64,000 nt of DNA from Membranipora membranacea (Eukaryota; Bryozoa; Gymnolaemata; Cheilostomatida; Membraniporidae), in the NCBI GenBank assembly GCA_914767715.1, contig OU612070.1:16447501-16511500 (forward strand). Reading direction: 5' to 3'. The notes below the pieces were generated by a model. It saw only the letters and a list, made by a program, of their open reading frames with translations. It was not told where the DNA came from and did not search any database. Made by a program: the position numbers and the translations under genes. Shown in pieces: positions 1 to 11,757 of the stretch (positions within the stretch are counted from its first letter, which is position 1; each line of letters starts with the position of its first letter).

Positions 1-38
1 TCTCTGGATATACCATAAAAATATGGTTTGCATGCTGT

Positions 39-128
39 GGTAAATGAATAAAGGTTTAGTTCATTGGTGGTAAATGAATAAAGGTTTAGTTCATTGGTGG
101 TAAATGAATAAAGGTTTAGTTCATTGGT
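39..128. repeat. 30-bp minisatellite, three copies
   Basis: Three head-to-tail copies of a 30-bp unit (core TAAATGAATAAAGG then TTTAGTTCATTGG) at 39-68, 69-98 and 99-128. The first part of the unit is ordinary array sequence, seen once in the other units (for example near 7360 and 25510). The second part matches the end of the small element at 317-425. Next to it the array sequence jumps over about 130 bp that other units have, so the repeat seems to have formed with a local deletion. Confidence 0.85.
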
Positions 129-316
129 ATCAATAGTAATAAAATGACCGGATGTTTTGAGTAAGGTATTAAGAACATGCGACAAGAATTCAATGAGGCA
201 TATTTACAAACATATATAATAATAAATTATCATCACTATTATAATGAGTAGCAATGAGTAGAGGTCTGACAGGGTGAGCTGTGAATCAATATATATCCCT
301 GTATGCATGATGTTGC

Positions 317-425
317 CAATGAACTAAACCTAAACCTAACCTAAACCTAACCTAACCTAACCTAACCTAACCTAACCTAACCTAACCTAAACCTAAACCT
401 AAACCTAAACCAGGTTTAGTTCATT
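317..425. mobile_element. Small inverted-repeat element with TTAGG-like core
   Basis: An insertion that the other four units lack at this place (compare 7681-7710 and 25825-25850). Its ends are inverted repeats, CAATGAACTAAACC at the left and GGTTTAGTTCATT(G) at the right. It is flanked by GATGTTGC at 309-316 and 426-433, an 8-bp target duplication (7 bp if the last G belongs to the element). The interior is degenerate (CCTAA)n and (CCTAAA)n. The CA...TG ends and the duplication length resemble the P-type elements of this window. Confidence 0.75.
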
Positions 426-539
426 GATGTTGCTACCAATTCTTCCGTTTACTAGCCACTATCATATACTACAATTTTTTTCAAGTTGTCTTCCCTTCAT
501 GCCCAGGGGCATCACTCTACAATTCCCAATTTATATCAC

Positions 540-1305
540 GCTTGCGCATTGATCAGAGGAAATCAGTTGGGAGAAGTGAAACTTCAGGAGAGAGAAGGCG
601 GATATATAGTGAACAAGCAGAGTTTGTGACTGCATATAAAGAAACTATTTCTCCAGACAGGCAAGTACCCAAGTATCTAACACCTTGGACTGTCTGTTGT
701 ATTTCATATAGTATGAACTAGCCAAAAAAGGATGGCAATGCAGCTTGTTTGCAGTTATTTAATGCTTAGGCTCACTGTTTATATACAACTGACCGACCAT
801 TGGTTGATTGGGAAGGAGTTCATCCTAAAAGTCCTAGCATTGTATACACAATAAAGGTTAGCTGTGAAGTTCTTAGGCTTGTATGTCCCATAAGCACACT
901 TATGGCAAGATTAGTGAGCCAAGCAATGTACTATGGTTGCTCACTATATTGTTATCTTCATTGTGGTAGTAGTATACTAAAAACTGGTAAAGCTTAGGAC
1001 ATAGTGAGGTAAATAGTGGTTTCTAAATACACAGGGCTCTCACCTACCAGCATGGCTGCATGGGTGCAGCACCCACCAATGTGTACCACAACCAAAATAG
1101 AAAATTTTGAAGATGCACTCCCTGTGTCCAGGATATCATCCACCCATTTAGGCAGGATAGGAAACAGGCTATGGATATGGATGGCTGATACCATGGACAT
1201 GAAAAAAATACAGGCTTGCAAGCCCCTGCGGCACATGTTTGCTTCCATAGCTGACAGCCAGTGGAGAAAAACATGATTTCCTTGATATATTTTTAGTTCC
1301 CGCAA
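540..1305 (+). other. Upstream block of copy A (no gene seen)
   Basis: This block repeats upstream of copies B, D and E, and in part of C. The open frames in it are short, differ between units by indels and carry stops, so I do not call a gene. It ends in a pyrimidine/AG tract (about 1288-1296) just before the start codon of copy A, which may be the acceptor of a 5' UTR intron. The site GGGAGAAG at 569-576 is the empty target of the 96-bp MITE found in three other units. Confidence 0.6.
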
Positions 1306-4300
1306 ATGATGGCAGCAGCAGAATCAAAAGAAGAAGGATTTCTAGAGTGTGGATTATGTTTTGAAAATGATCCACTCAAGCGATTACCCTGCAATCCTGG
1401 TCACATATATTGTGTAACTTGTCTGACCAAAGACTCCGAAGTGACTCAGATTATCAAATGTCCGCTGTGCAGGTAACCTATTGTGTTAACATAGTTGTGC
1501 TCATTGCATAGCTGCACGCACATAATCAATAGTCGCCACTTGTCACAACTGATAATCATGAGTTTAGGACAAAAATTGGAGATGGTACAAGCAAGGAATA
1601 AAAAAGCATAACAACTAAGTTTTATCTAGTAAATGCGAATACGAAGCTTGGCCAAAAATTTAGAGGAATTATCACCTCTCCCCGCTTTCTCGTTGAATCA
1701 ATTAATTAGGGCACTGGTCTACTTCGGCACACAAGAGTTGCAGATCCTAGTTATCATATCTTTGACCTGCAAAAAAGTGAGAAGTAAAACTATTATCTCA
1801 TTCTTGGGTTTATGTGCAGAAGACCAAATTTTTAAAACTGCTATTTCTGCACAGTAAGCAATGTTTGCCACATGCTGACTCTTGAATCGTCTTAGCGTCG
1901 TGGGTAGGAGATGCTTTAATTTGAAAGAGCACCAGCAGTCGTCAGCGCACAAGTTCTCTTGCTGTCACATCTCTTGCTGTCACATCTCTATGAAATGCTC
2001 TGAACATTGGACGTTGTTGAAGCTACTGATGTTACGTAAGAGATGGCAACAGGGGATATGGTGGAAGATAGATTTGTTCAAGCGACAACTTATTCAAATA
2101 CCTGATGATACACGATGATGATTAATAGCACAACTTCAACCAGTTATGTTCTTGAAAGTGACTAGCACAATTATGCTTCATTTTTAGAACTGTGTTCGAT
2201 GAAGGTATAGATGACATCCCATCAGCAGGTGCTCCACTAGATAAGTTTCTGTGCTGTGATGTTTGTATGAGAAAAGATGACAAGAGAAGACTGGCTCAGA
2301 TTTACTGTGTGGTCTGCCAAAAAAAGTTTTGTACTCCTCATGAAAAGGTACAGATCATTTTCAAGATTTGAATGTATGCTAGACTGTCAAAGCAATCATA
2401 CACTCATAAACAAGCATAAATGAAATACCTCTGCTGGTGGCCGTTTGTTGTATTCATTGAACTTTGTTGACACCCTAAAAATCACACCTATGAATTCTCA
2501 CCCCATAGTTTGGTAGGCGTACGCTCATCAGCCCGGGTACAATGTAATAATCTTCTTAGTATCATGCATTCTTGCTTATTGGTTGTACATATTCTATAAC
2601 AATTGTTGTGAAGCGTAAGCTGCACTACCATGATGCTGTTTTCAAATAGTTTATTTTTCTTCTATCAAAGAGTCATAACGATGCACTGGATGACCACATG
2701 CGTATTAGAATGGATGAGTATAAGAAAGATTGGAGAAAAATGGAGACAAGATACTGTGAGAAACACTCAAAGAAACCCTACTCCATAACTTGTGTAAAAT
2801 GCCCCAGATTATTTTGTGGGGATTGTTTCGACCAATTGGAAGCCTGCTCTGATGGTTAGTGGGTAGAATCATTTATCTCAGATACGGAACAAACTTCCTT
2901 CTTGTCTTGAAATAAACCCCCAAGTCATATAATCAAAAATATCGGAGCAGTGTAATTTTCTAAATTAATATTTGATAAACCGACATATATTGTAATAAAT
3001 GACAGTAAACTTCTTACACCTCCCCATATTTGGTACTATTTGAAAGCTCTCAGTTTTAGTCTTTGTCTCTGGGCCTGGAATGAAGTACCCTCTCCCTGTA
3101 TACTTTGATGAATATCTTATATAGGTGACAGGCACGAGCTGAGGTCAATATCAAACGTGGTTGCAAAGCTGATCGAGGTAGTTAATGAGAAGAAGGTATG
3201 GATCTTCGATAAGGAGGAGCACCTGTTAGGAATGTCCAAACAGCTGACAGCTGTCATATCAGACTGGGATACAGAAACTCAAGAGTTGATTGACAAGCTA
3301 CATAACGCCAGAGATAAACAAGTATGTAGAATTCTATGACAAACATTTCCGAGTGCAGGAGGACAGCTCCTAGTTATACGTTGTTACTAGTCAGACCGAT
3401 CATATAGCAGTTATTATGGATTTGGTCCTTAGGGGACATAGTAGCAATAGCATAGGAGCATAATGTTCTTACTTCGACTAGGTTATTATAAAGAAAACTT
3501 GGTAACTGTTCACTGCTCACAAGCTAGAACACTGAATAAAACAATTAAAATGTGGAAAGGGAGTCTTAATAAAATTATTGTGTTGATACAGATCTAATAT
3601 AGAATCAACGAAAGATGATCACATCAGGTACAGGTACAAGCGATTCATATCCTTTCACATTTACATTTAGGTTGCAGGTCTTATGCGGCAATATGTTGAG
3701 CTTGAGGAACATCTGATAGAACTCAGAAATCAATCCAGAATTGAGGTGACAAGTTTCCTGGATGATGAGATCGGAAGTCTCCTGGATAAGCTCAGCAGAC
3801 AAGTAGCTAGGATCGATACCAGACTTTTCACCTATCATGAGGTAGCTACTAGGTAGAATATCTATTCGGATCGGCTATCATCTTGTTTCATATTGCCATC
3901 GTTACCCTGAAATATATCACTGAGACCTTCATCTGTAGCTCAAAAAGTATTCGAAAATCCAATTTGTTTTGGCATAGAAAATAATTTTTCAGTTTCATAC
4001 TCCCATGATTATAGCTTTAATTGCTCGATTGATCATGATTCAAAATGAGCTGAATTTGCAAGTTGCCTGTTTTAGTCTGTCCTTTAAGTCCTGTGGAGTT
4101 GCACTTTCCTATAATATAACCTACAGTATTTGAAAAGTATAAATATCTTTTCATGGTTTTTTTCCTGTGTATGTAATTGTCTTCACTTGAGTAGGAGGTG
4201 GCTCAGTTGGTTAGAGTGCCGGTCCTTCAGCATGCAAGTGGTGAAGGTCATGGTTCAAATCCCACTGCGGTTCATCGACTAGTGGGATTTTGTTGGGCCC

Positions 4301-6199
4301 CTGGTGTGCTCCGACCTGCCTGCAAACTTGGCGCAGACATTGCAGCCTCGCCATTAAGGCAACTAATAATGCAATGTCTGAATCGTCTTCGTTCTGACCC
4401 CTCACTGATGTAAGCTCCATTCTCAGCCTTTCTTGTATTCTACCAGGTAGATGTGGCAGATGGATACAAAGAGACAGAGAAACTTGTAGAAGAACTGATG
4501 AATATGAAGATCCCTCAATATAAACCTTCATCTAATCCTGTCCAGCTCTCTGATAACGGTATCTCCTGATTTATTTATCTAAAATCTCTATTCTTTTCTA
4601 TTCTATATTATTGAAACACCGTAAAAGTACTGCTTCGTATCACGATAACAGTTTAATATTTTGAAATTTAAACTTCTTTATCACTCAGTAACATCTTTCT
4701 TATCTCGTTCAATATTATCTTACTGTACTGTAAATGTAGAGCATTTTGTATGGGAAAGGTTTTCATCGGATATTGTCCATCTTTCTTTACCTACCTCCCC
4801 TTGCTGCATGAATCACTGGTGTCAATTAATGTTATCAATCCATCGCTGCTAACTTTGCGGAATGAAGCTATGAATAATGAATCTGATTTCATTTTCAGAT
4901 TGTTGCGATGTTCTGCTTGCTGTCAAGATAACACAATCATCTGGAAAGCTGGTGGATCTGCCCGTCTTAGCTTATAAAAACCCTCCAACTTCTATGAAAA
5001 TACTCAGTACTGTCCAACTCCCCTCCTGTGTCCACTCTGTTACTAAATACCAGAATTTAATTTATGCTGGTCTGCAAAATAGGAAACTCATGAGGGTCAC
5101 TGAACCTGTTAATACCACCTCACCGTCTGAGTTTGTGAATGTTGGGGGTAATGTATCCAGTGCCCATGTGTATAATAATGAGCTGTATGTATTATCACAT
5201 TATGCCAGAAAGGTTTATGTGTATGACTTACAGGGTAAACTAAAGAGGTCCTGGTCCCATAACAGTAACAGTAATAACTTTAATAAGCTTAGAGTAGTAA
5301 ACGAGAAGGTGGTTGTCCCAGATGGAGCTTATCAATCTCTAACCGTTTATACTCTTCAAGGTCAGCTTATAAAACAGATCATATGTCCTGGTATGTCAAC
5401 AAACCGTAAAGCATTAGCTGTATGCGGAGATGACTCTGTTATCTTAACCGACCAAGGTACAAACAGTGTACTCAGAGTGAACCTAGACAGTGGGGAGGTG
5501 ATGTGGACATCTAAACATGTGTACCAGCCACAAGGAGTCGTCTGTTACAAGGACAGATATGTACTCGTGTCAAACTGTAACACAGAAACTAAGATATGGA
5601 TACTGGATGTGGATACAGGTATATTCATCATATTTGCATGATTTACATACACTTTATATATGGGTAAATAACAGAGCTATTATTTATTGCGACCTCTTTT
5701 GTGCTCAGTTAAATTTGTGAGAGAAACCAGTTCTATCTTGGCCTAACTGTTCCTATCCTTCATTCAACATTCAGTCATTGATAATGCGAGTTGGGATTTC
5801 CTCAGCTAAGGTTGTTTTGCGAAAAAAGATTATGATATTGTATCATCAATTAGTATGTAAATATATGATCAATTTTAGTTTGCTGATCAAGTTGTAGATT
5901 TGTATAACATGTATGATTAATATGGAATGCAAAATCATGGTCTACTCGCGGAATATACCACTGTCTAAATCCTGGCGTGTCTTGTGAACTTTTTTTAATG
6001 TTTTAATGAAACAGACAAAAAACTCCTTTATGTTGATTTCTTGTTGGATTTCCATTTTTCAGGTGAGAAAGTAGGTGAGCTCTGCGGCCAGACAGGGATG
6101 AGCTGTCATCACTTTGACCTGGATATTGATGGTGACACTCTTATTATTGCTAAATACGCTCTAAAATCAATACAGTGCTATGAGCTGATCACAGAATAG
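1306..6199 (+). CDS. TRIM-type E3 ligase, RING/B-box/coiled-coil/NHL-like propeller, copy A
   Basis: Eight exons: 1306-1472, 2188-2347, 2671-2854, 3125-3321, 3671-3841, 4447-4558, 4899-5618, 6063-6199. All introns are GT-AG and phases agree, giving 615 aa with stop TAG. Residues 15-55 form a C3HC4 RING (C15, C18, C29, H33, C36, C39, C52, C55). Residues 79-107 are a B-box-like C/H cluster (C79, C82, C96, C99, C104, H107). Residues 138-168 are a B-box2-like cluster (C138, H141, C150, C153, C158, C161). Exons 4-6 are helical with coiled-coil character. Residues about 340-615 are repeated beta-strand blades of the NHL/YVTN kind. Family knowledge suggests a cytoplasmic ubiquitin ligase that binds its target through the propeller; the target is unknown. 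A second ATG follows the first directly. A SINE sits in intron 5. Confidence 0.87.
4192..4412 (+). repeat. tRNA-derived SINE in intron 5 of copy A
   Basis: A tRNA-like head has an A box (TGGCTCAGTTGG, 4199-4210) and a B box (GGTTCAAATCC, 4252-4262). A body of about 130 bp follows, containing a stretch around CCGACCTGCCTGC and ending near AATAATGCAATGTCTG. The same SINE lies at the matching place in copies B and D, and its 3' end remains in copy C (33777-33815). It therefore entered before the array was duplicated. Confidence 0.85.
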
Positions 6200-6229
6200 G
6201 TAACTAGTGATCCACTCTGTTCTTGGTTC

Positions 6230-6841
<612 letters not shown>

Positions 6842-7833
6842 GCTCCCAGTCTAAGCTAGTCAATTTTTGCCGTAATACCTCTCTTAACAAAAAAAAAATC
6901 TTTATAAACAAAGCCCATGTAAATTTCAGTTTGCTGTAGCTCAAAGTTTTGCTCATCTTACACTTATATTTTTTGTGTCCACTATTGTCTGTGTTATTAG
7001 GGACAGCAGACAGCTTATTGCCTTGAAGAAAGCACCAAAACATTGCTGAAACTTCATGTTTTTCTCACAATATTTACTGTGTTACTTCTGACTTCATTTT
7101 TTAAGTCCTGTCTATAACCCTCTTTTTGTACTTTTTTGATTATTTACTGTTAAACTAGTTATTACAGTCTAGTTATAGTTTTACATCACTGTATTATTAC
7201 ACTCACTTCTTGAAGATGGGAGATATTTGTGAAAAAACTTATTTATTTTGAATCTTTGTAGTTTAGTATTTATTACTATATTTTGACCAGTCTCAAACAA
7301 GAAACATTGACTGTCTGTCTCTCGAAATACCATAAAAATATGGTTTGCATGCTGCGGTAGATGAATAAAACATACACATACATATAATAGTTCAAATCTG
7401 TTTGAATATTTTGGTAAGCCTTGATATTGTTGCAATGTAATGTTCTGAATCCAAGCTGGTGTTCTGCCTTTCAAAGTGAACTTGAAACATATGTGGAGCT
7501 GTTACAGTATCAATAGTAATAAAATGACCGGATGTTTAGAGTAAGGTATTAAGAACATGCGACAAGAATTCAATGAGGCATATTTACAAACATATATAAT
7601 AATGAACTATCATCACTATTATAATGAGTAGCAATGAGTAGAGGTCTGACAGGGTGAGCTGTGAATCAATATATATCCCTGGATGCATGATGTTGCTACC
7701 AATTCTTCCGTTTACTAGCCACTATCATATACTACAATTTTTTTTCAAGTTGTCTTCCCTTCTTGCCCAGGGGCATCACTCTACAATCCCCAATTTATAT
7801 CATGCTTGTGCATTGATCAGAGGAAATCAGTTG
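6842..7833. other. Inter-unit spacer A/B
   Basis: AT-rich spacer with no gene seen. It repeats at 24995-25976 and 46140-47051. It links the end of the TRIM9-like tail with the upstream block of the next TRIM copy. The spacer is colinear between units apart from small indels. Confidence 0.6.
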
Positions 7834-9079
7834 GGAGAAGCCATAGACTTAATATACTACCTAGACAGGCCAATAGCATTCAATACTGTCCCACTTAAAT
7901 AGCACGACATGACGTAATTAGTTTGTGCTGTGAGCCATAGCTTACTATATACCATTCAATGAAATAATGTGAAAAATCGAGGGACGCCGGGCATGATATC
8001 GGCCCTTGTCCGGCCCCTAATTATTTAAACACAGAGAAAATTTGTGAGTTTATGTAAAAGACCTTTCTGCACGAGATGGTATAAAAAATTGACTCCTTAG
8101 GCGAATCCAAAGCGAGAACAGACCTGATAAGTTACAATCATTAGCCAATAAATATTGAAACAAATACAGCCGTCTACCCTTAACACTTCTACCACTACTA
8201 TTCAAATGCACAGAATACCAACAACACAGTATCACAAATACTTTGTTGGATGAGCCAGATCAAAGCACCAACACCATCATCATAGATTTTTGCATAAATA
8301 TTCCTAGTCATGACTGAGCACAACCTGCTCAGCTTGGATTCCTTGTTAAAAGATTTTACTGCAAATTTTATTGTCGCTTCATGAGGAAGAATAGATCTGT
8401 GCTGTAAATTGAGTATGCCAACTCCAGATATGTATGTATGATGAAGTCTTTGGTAATCTCTCATCAATGAAATAATATAGTAAATCAAGACACGCAGGGT
8501 ATAATACCAGCCAAATTATATTAGATCTGTTTTAATTTATGAGATAAAAATTATCAAAACAAATACAGCCCTGTACTTAACCACTTATATCACTACATTA
8601 CAAAAAAGAGGGCTGTTACTGCGGGATTGTACTAATTTCTGAGGGCACGACCAAGGCTAACGGCTACCACTATCAGCGATTGCTGCCATATTCGATGTGA
8701 CTGATTACAGCATAAGCTAAAGCTTATCGACACAAATACAGCCATGAAGCTAGCCACTTCTTATCACTACTTTGTAAAAAATATGAATATATACTGTTGA
8801 GTTATACTAATTGTTGTGGGCACGACAAAAATTAAAAACACTACCACTATCAGCGAGCATTGCAAAGTTAGATATGACTGGTTGCAGTATACATTAAACT
8901 TAATCAAATTAGTAGAGCAATGTAAGCTAACCACTTCTTACACTACTTAGCAAAAAAATATATATACTGTGGGATTATACTGAATTTTGCGGATGGGTCA
9001 AAGACTAGAAAACTACCACTATCGGTGATTGCTGCAAAATTTCCAAATGAGACACTATCACTATCAGCGATCGCTGAAA

Positions 9080-9147
9080 ATTAGATATGACTGAACACAA
9101 TAAGCGCTCCAAACTGAGCAGGCTTATTGTGTTCAGTCATATCTAAT
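9080..9147. repeat. Perfect 26-bp stem hairpin
   Basis: Bases 9080-9105 are the exact inverted complement of 9122-9147, separated by a 16-base loop that itself holds GCTC...GAGC. It lies within the P-like element just past the stop codon of the THAP gene, and the arm contains the TTAGATATGACTGA motif repeated elsewhere in the element. Confidence 0.85.
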
Positions 9148-10177
9148 GTCAGTGTTTGCTGCGAGTTTGGTTGTTTCATGGTGTATTCTGACCAGCGTAT
9201 ATCTCTTCACTATTAGAAACTGTGGATAGTGTGGGAAGGATCGGAAAATTGTTGGGATAGCATCCTTTTTTAGCAAAGCTCTCCCACCCACACCAGGAGG
9301 CCTTCTAAATGTATCTTGTTTCAAATGTTCGCTACAAAGAACATCATATTTGGATGGAGTCCAGTTCTTGCGTTTAACGGCCGAAACCCATACCTTTAGT
9401 CTCTCCTCGTTATTTCTGGGGAAGGCGTGGAAGCTTAAATTAGGATTTCCTGCCGGGTTATTTCCACAGCCGTAGGCTGCACACCAGTTCCTAGATGACT
9501 TTTTCTAAAAGCATCACAAATGATAACATATACAATAATTATCATTAAACTACAGCTTTTGATATAATAAACAGAAATTGTAAAATCAATTTCATAGCAG
9601 TGTCAGCATGGCAAAGAAAGATTTGCGAGATCACCGATTAAGTCTACTCGCACTTTTTGACTGCTGTGCCAGTTCTGAGTTAGATATTTCGGGAGTAAAT
9701 CAGAATTGTCATCTCAAATATTGTCCCTCCAGCCCCCCCCCCCCCCCCCAGCCCCATCACTATTGTACCACCTTTTTTCTCTAACATTCAAATTTTATAG
9801 CACCCATCGATTATTATTTACTATGTCTTATATATAGCCTTAAATTTAAGTGCATGTATAGAAGGATGTGGGTATTATTATGTGACAATATTTAATTGAT
9901 TTCTATTTAAAAATAAATAAGGAAGCCTGTCCTCTTAGATGGATGGGACAAGCAGAAATTATGTCAAAAAATTCAATCCAATAAAGACCGAAATATGACA
10001 ATGCATACATGAGAGCCACCACTGGGCTGTTTCTTACCTTATCATCTTGTGAAGTGGCAGCAGCAGGATTTTCATCTTGTGAAGATGAGGCAGCAAGATT
10101 ATCATCTTATCATCTTGTGAAGATGAGGCAGCCAGATTATCATCTTGTGAAGACGAGGTAGCAGGCTGTAGGCTCAT
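9133..10177 (-). pseudogene. THAP zinc-finger gene inside the P-like element (broken frame)
   Basis: Two minus-strand exons: 10177-10038 (starting MSLQPATSSSQDD) and 9514-9133. The second is a THAP domain: C-A-A-Y-G-C, then the FHAFP motif, W and W-TPSKYDVLCSEH, followed by the usual LKKDAIPTIF-type end. It stops after about 127 residues. P transposases are several times longer, so only the DNA-binding part is present. Exon 1 carries SSSQDD repeats. An 8-bp duplication (GATGATAA) in it puts the start ATG out of frame with the THAP exon, and stops lie upstream in the THAP frame. Without it, the short product would resemble truncated P-element proteins that bind ends without cutting. That role is inference. 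Confidence 0.75.
9730..9755. repeat. Poly-C tract in the P-like element
   Basis: A run of cytosines of about 16 bases preceded by CAGCC. Length is likely to be variable and prone to sequencing error. Confidence 0.6.
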
Positions 10178-10937
10178 TTAAAAATAGTTTTGCTATAAAC
10201 TGAGCGGCGTGGGTATTATATCCAAAACTTCCATGTTTGCCTTGTATCTCGCAACTGATGATAGTAAAATTGCAGCTGGGCTTACTTGTGAAGATGAGAC
10301 AGCAGGCCGCAGGTTCACGTTATGTAAATAAATAATCTCAAGTATGAATATTCATACTTTGAAAATTCAAAGTATGAATATTAAAACCAGTAACCACTTT
10401 GTTTACATAGTATCTTTCATCTTCTGTTTCAGTACAGGGCTGTATTTGTTTTGATAATTTGTATCTCATAAATTAAAACAGATCCAATATAATTTGGCTG
10501 GTATTATACCCTGCGTGCCTTGATTTACTATATTATTTCATCGATGAGAGATGACCATATTCTTAATATATATATGTTAAGGGTATATGGCTGTGTTTGT
10601 TTCAATATTTATTGGCTAATGATTGTAACTTATCAGGTCTGTTCTCGCTTTGGATTCGCCTAAGGAGTCAATTTTTTATACCATCTCGTGCGGAAAGGTC
10701 TTTTACATAAACTCACAAATTTTCTCTGTGTTTAAATGATTAGGGGCCGGACAAGGGCCGATATTATGTCCGGCGTCCCTCGATTTTTCACATTATTTCA
10801 TTGAATGGTATATAGTAAACTATGGCTCACAGCACAAACTAATTACGTCATGTCGTGCTATTTAAGTGGGACACATTATGATCAGTGAAGCATAAGCATT
10901 GTCCTGTCTAGGTAGTATATTAAGTCTATGGGAGAAG

Positions 10938-11033
10938 CATAAGGCCACGTGACTTTGATATAGCCTGTGATTTTTGTCCACCCCCACCCACTGACACAAA
11001 TCACAGGCTATATCAAAGTCATGTGGCCTTATG
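10938..11033. mobile_element. 96-bp P-type MITE upstream of copy B
   Basis: Two arms of 36 bp (CATAAGGCCACGTGACTTTG... and its complement) with one mismatch surround a short C-rich spacer. The target duplication is GGGAGAAG: right copy at 11034-11041, left copy split by the later insertion of the 3.1-kb element at this element's first base. Orthologous copies occur at 25984-26079 and 47059-47154. Empty sites are at 569-576 and, with one change, 57702-57709. Confidence 0.88.
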
Positions 11034-11041
11034 GGGAGAAG

Positions 11042-11757
11042 TGAAACTTCAGGAGAGAGAAGGCGGATATATAGTGGACAAGCAGAGTTGTGACTGCATA
11101 TAAAGAAACTATTTCTCCAGACAGGCAAGTACCCAAGTGTCTAACACCTTGGACTGTCTGTTTTATTTCATATAGTATGAACTAGCCATAAAAGGATGGC
11201 AATGCAGCTTGTTTGCAGTTATTTAAGGCTTGGGCTCACTGTTTATATACAACTGACCGACCATTGGTTGGTTGGGAAGGAGTTCATCCTAAAAGTCCTG
11301 GCATTGTATACACAATAAAGGTTAGCTGTGAAGTTCTTAGGCTTGTATGTCCCATAAGCACACTTATGGCAAGATTAGTGAGCCAAGCAAAGTACTATGG
11401 TTGCTCACTATATTGTTTTCTTCATTGTGGTAGTAGTATACAAAAAACTGGTAAAGCTTAGGACATTAGTGAGGTGAGTATTGGTTTCTATACACAGGGC
11501 TCTCACGTACCACCATGGCTGCATGGGTGCAGCACCCACCAATGTGTACCACCACCAAAATAGAAAATTTTGAAGATGCACTTCCCTCGGTCCAGGATAT
11601 CATCCACCCATTTAGGCAGGATAGGAAACAGGCTATGGATATGGATGGCTGATACCATGGACATGGAAAAAATACAGGCTTGCAAGCCCCTGCGGCACAT
11701 GTTTGCTTCCATAGCTGACAGCCAGTGATTTCCTTGATATATTTTTAGGTCCCGCAA
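11042..11757 (+). other. Upstream block of copy B
   Basis: Matches 47155-48203 (minus its insertion), 540-1305 and 61067-61656. An 82-codon open frame at 11213-11461 is repeated at 47659-47907, but it is broken by stops or insertions upstream of A, C and E. I treat it as non-coding 5' flank or UTR. A pyrimidine tract and AG lie about 10 bases before the start codon of copy B. Confidence 0.55.

Larger units (their letters stand above)
7842..10930. mobile_element. P-superfamily-like transposon with THAP gene, 3.1 kb
   Basis: The 3089-bp insertion is delimited by comparison with units that lack it. The ends are CATAGACTTAATATACTACC and its exact inverted counterpart, and the flanks are GGAGAAGC (7834-7841 and 10931-10938), an 8-bp duplication. 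Inverted similarity continues inward for about 300 bp (7900-8165 against 10600-10860), with another inverted block at 8460-8570 against 10433-10550. Subterminal regions carry repeated motifs such as CAAATACAGCC and ACTATCAGCGAT. A minus-strand THAP-domain gene lies inside. An 8-bp duplication, CA...TG ends and a THAP domain together point to the P superfamily. No catalytic transposase domain was found, so it looks non-autonomous. Confidence 0.82.

Noticed and set aside
317-425. True telomere or interstitial telomere site
   Set aside because: Repeats are short, degenerate and enclosed by inverted repeats and a target duplication, so an element with a telomere-like core explains them better.
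1016-1276. 86-codon open frame just before exon 1 of copy A
   Set aside because: Single-base indels in copies B, D and E shift the frame in the middle, and copy C lacks the region. No domain is recognisable.
4198-4413. Open frames across the SINE in intron 5 on both strands
   Set aside because: Explained by the tRNA-like head and body of the SINE; not coding.
10960-11020. Terminator or regulatory hairpin upstream of copy B
   Set aside because: The long hairpin is the 96-bp MITE with a target duplication and empty sites in other units.
11213-11461. 82-codon open frame upstream of copy B, repeated upstream of copy D
   Set aside because: The same DNA upstream of A, C and E has stops, a frame loss or an insertion. 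Conservation is no higher than in neighbouring non-coding sequence, so it is treated as flank or UTR.
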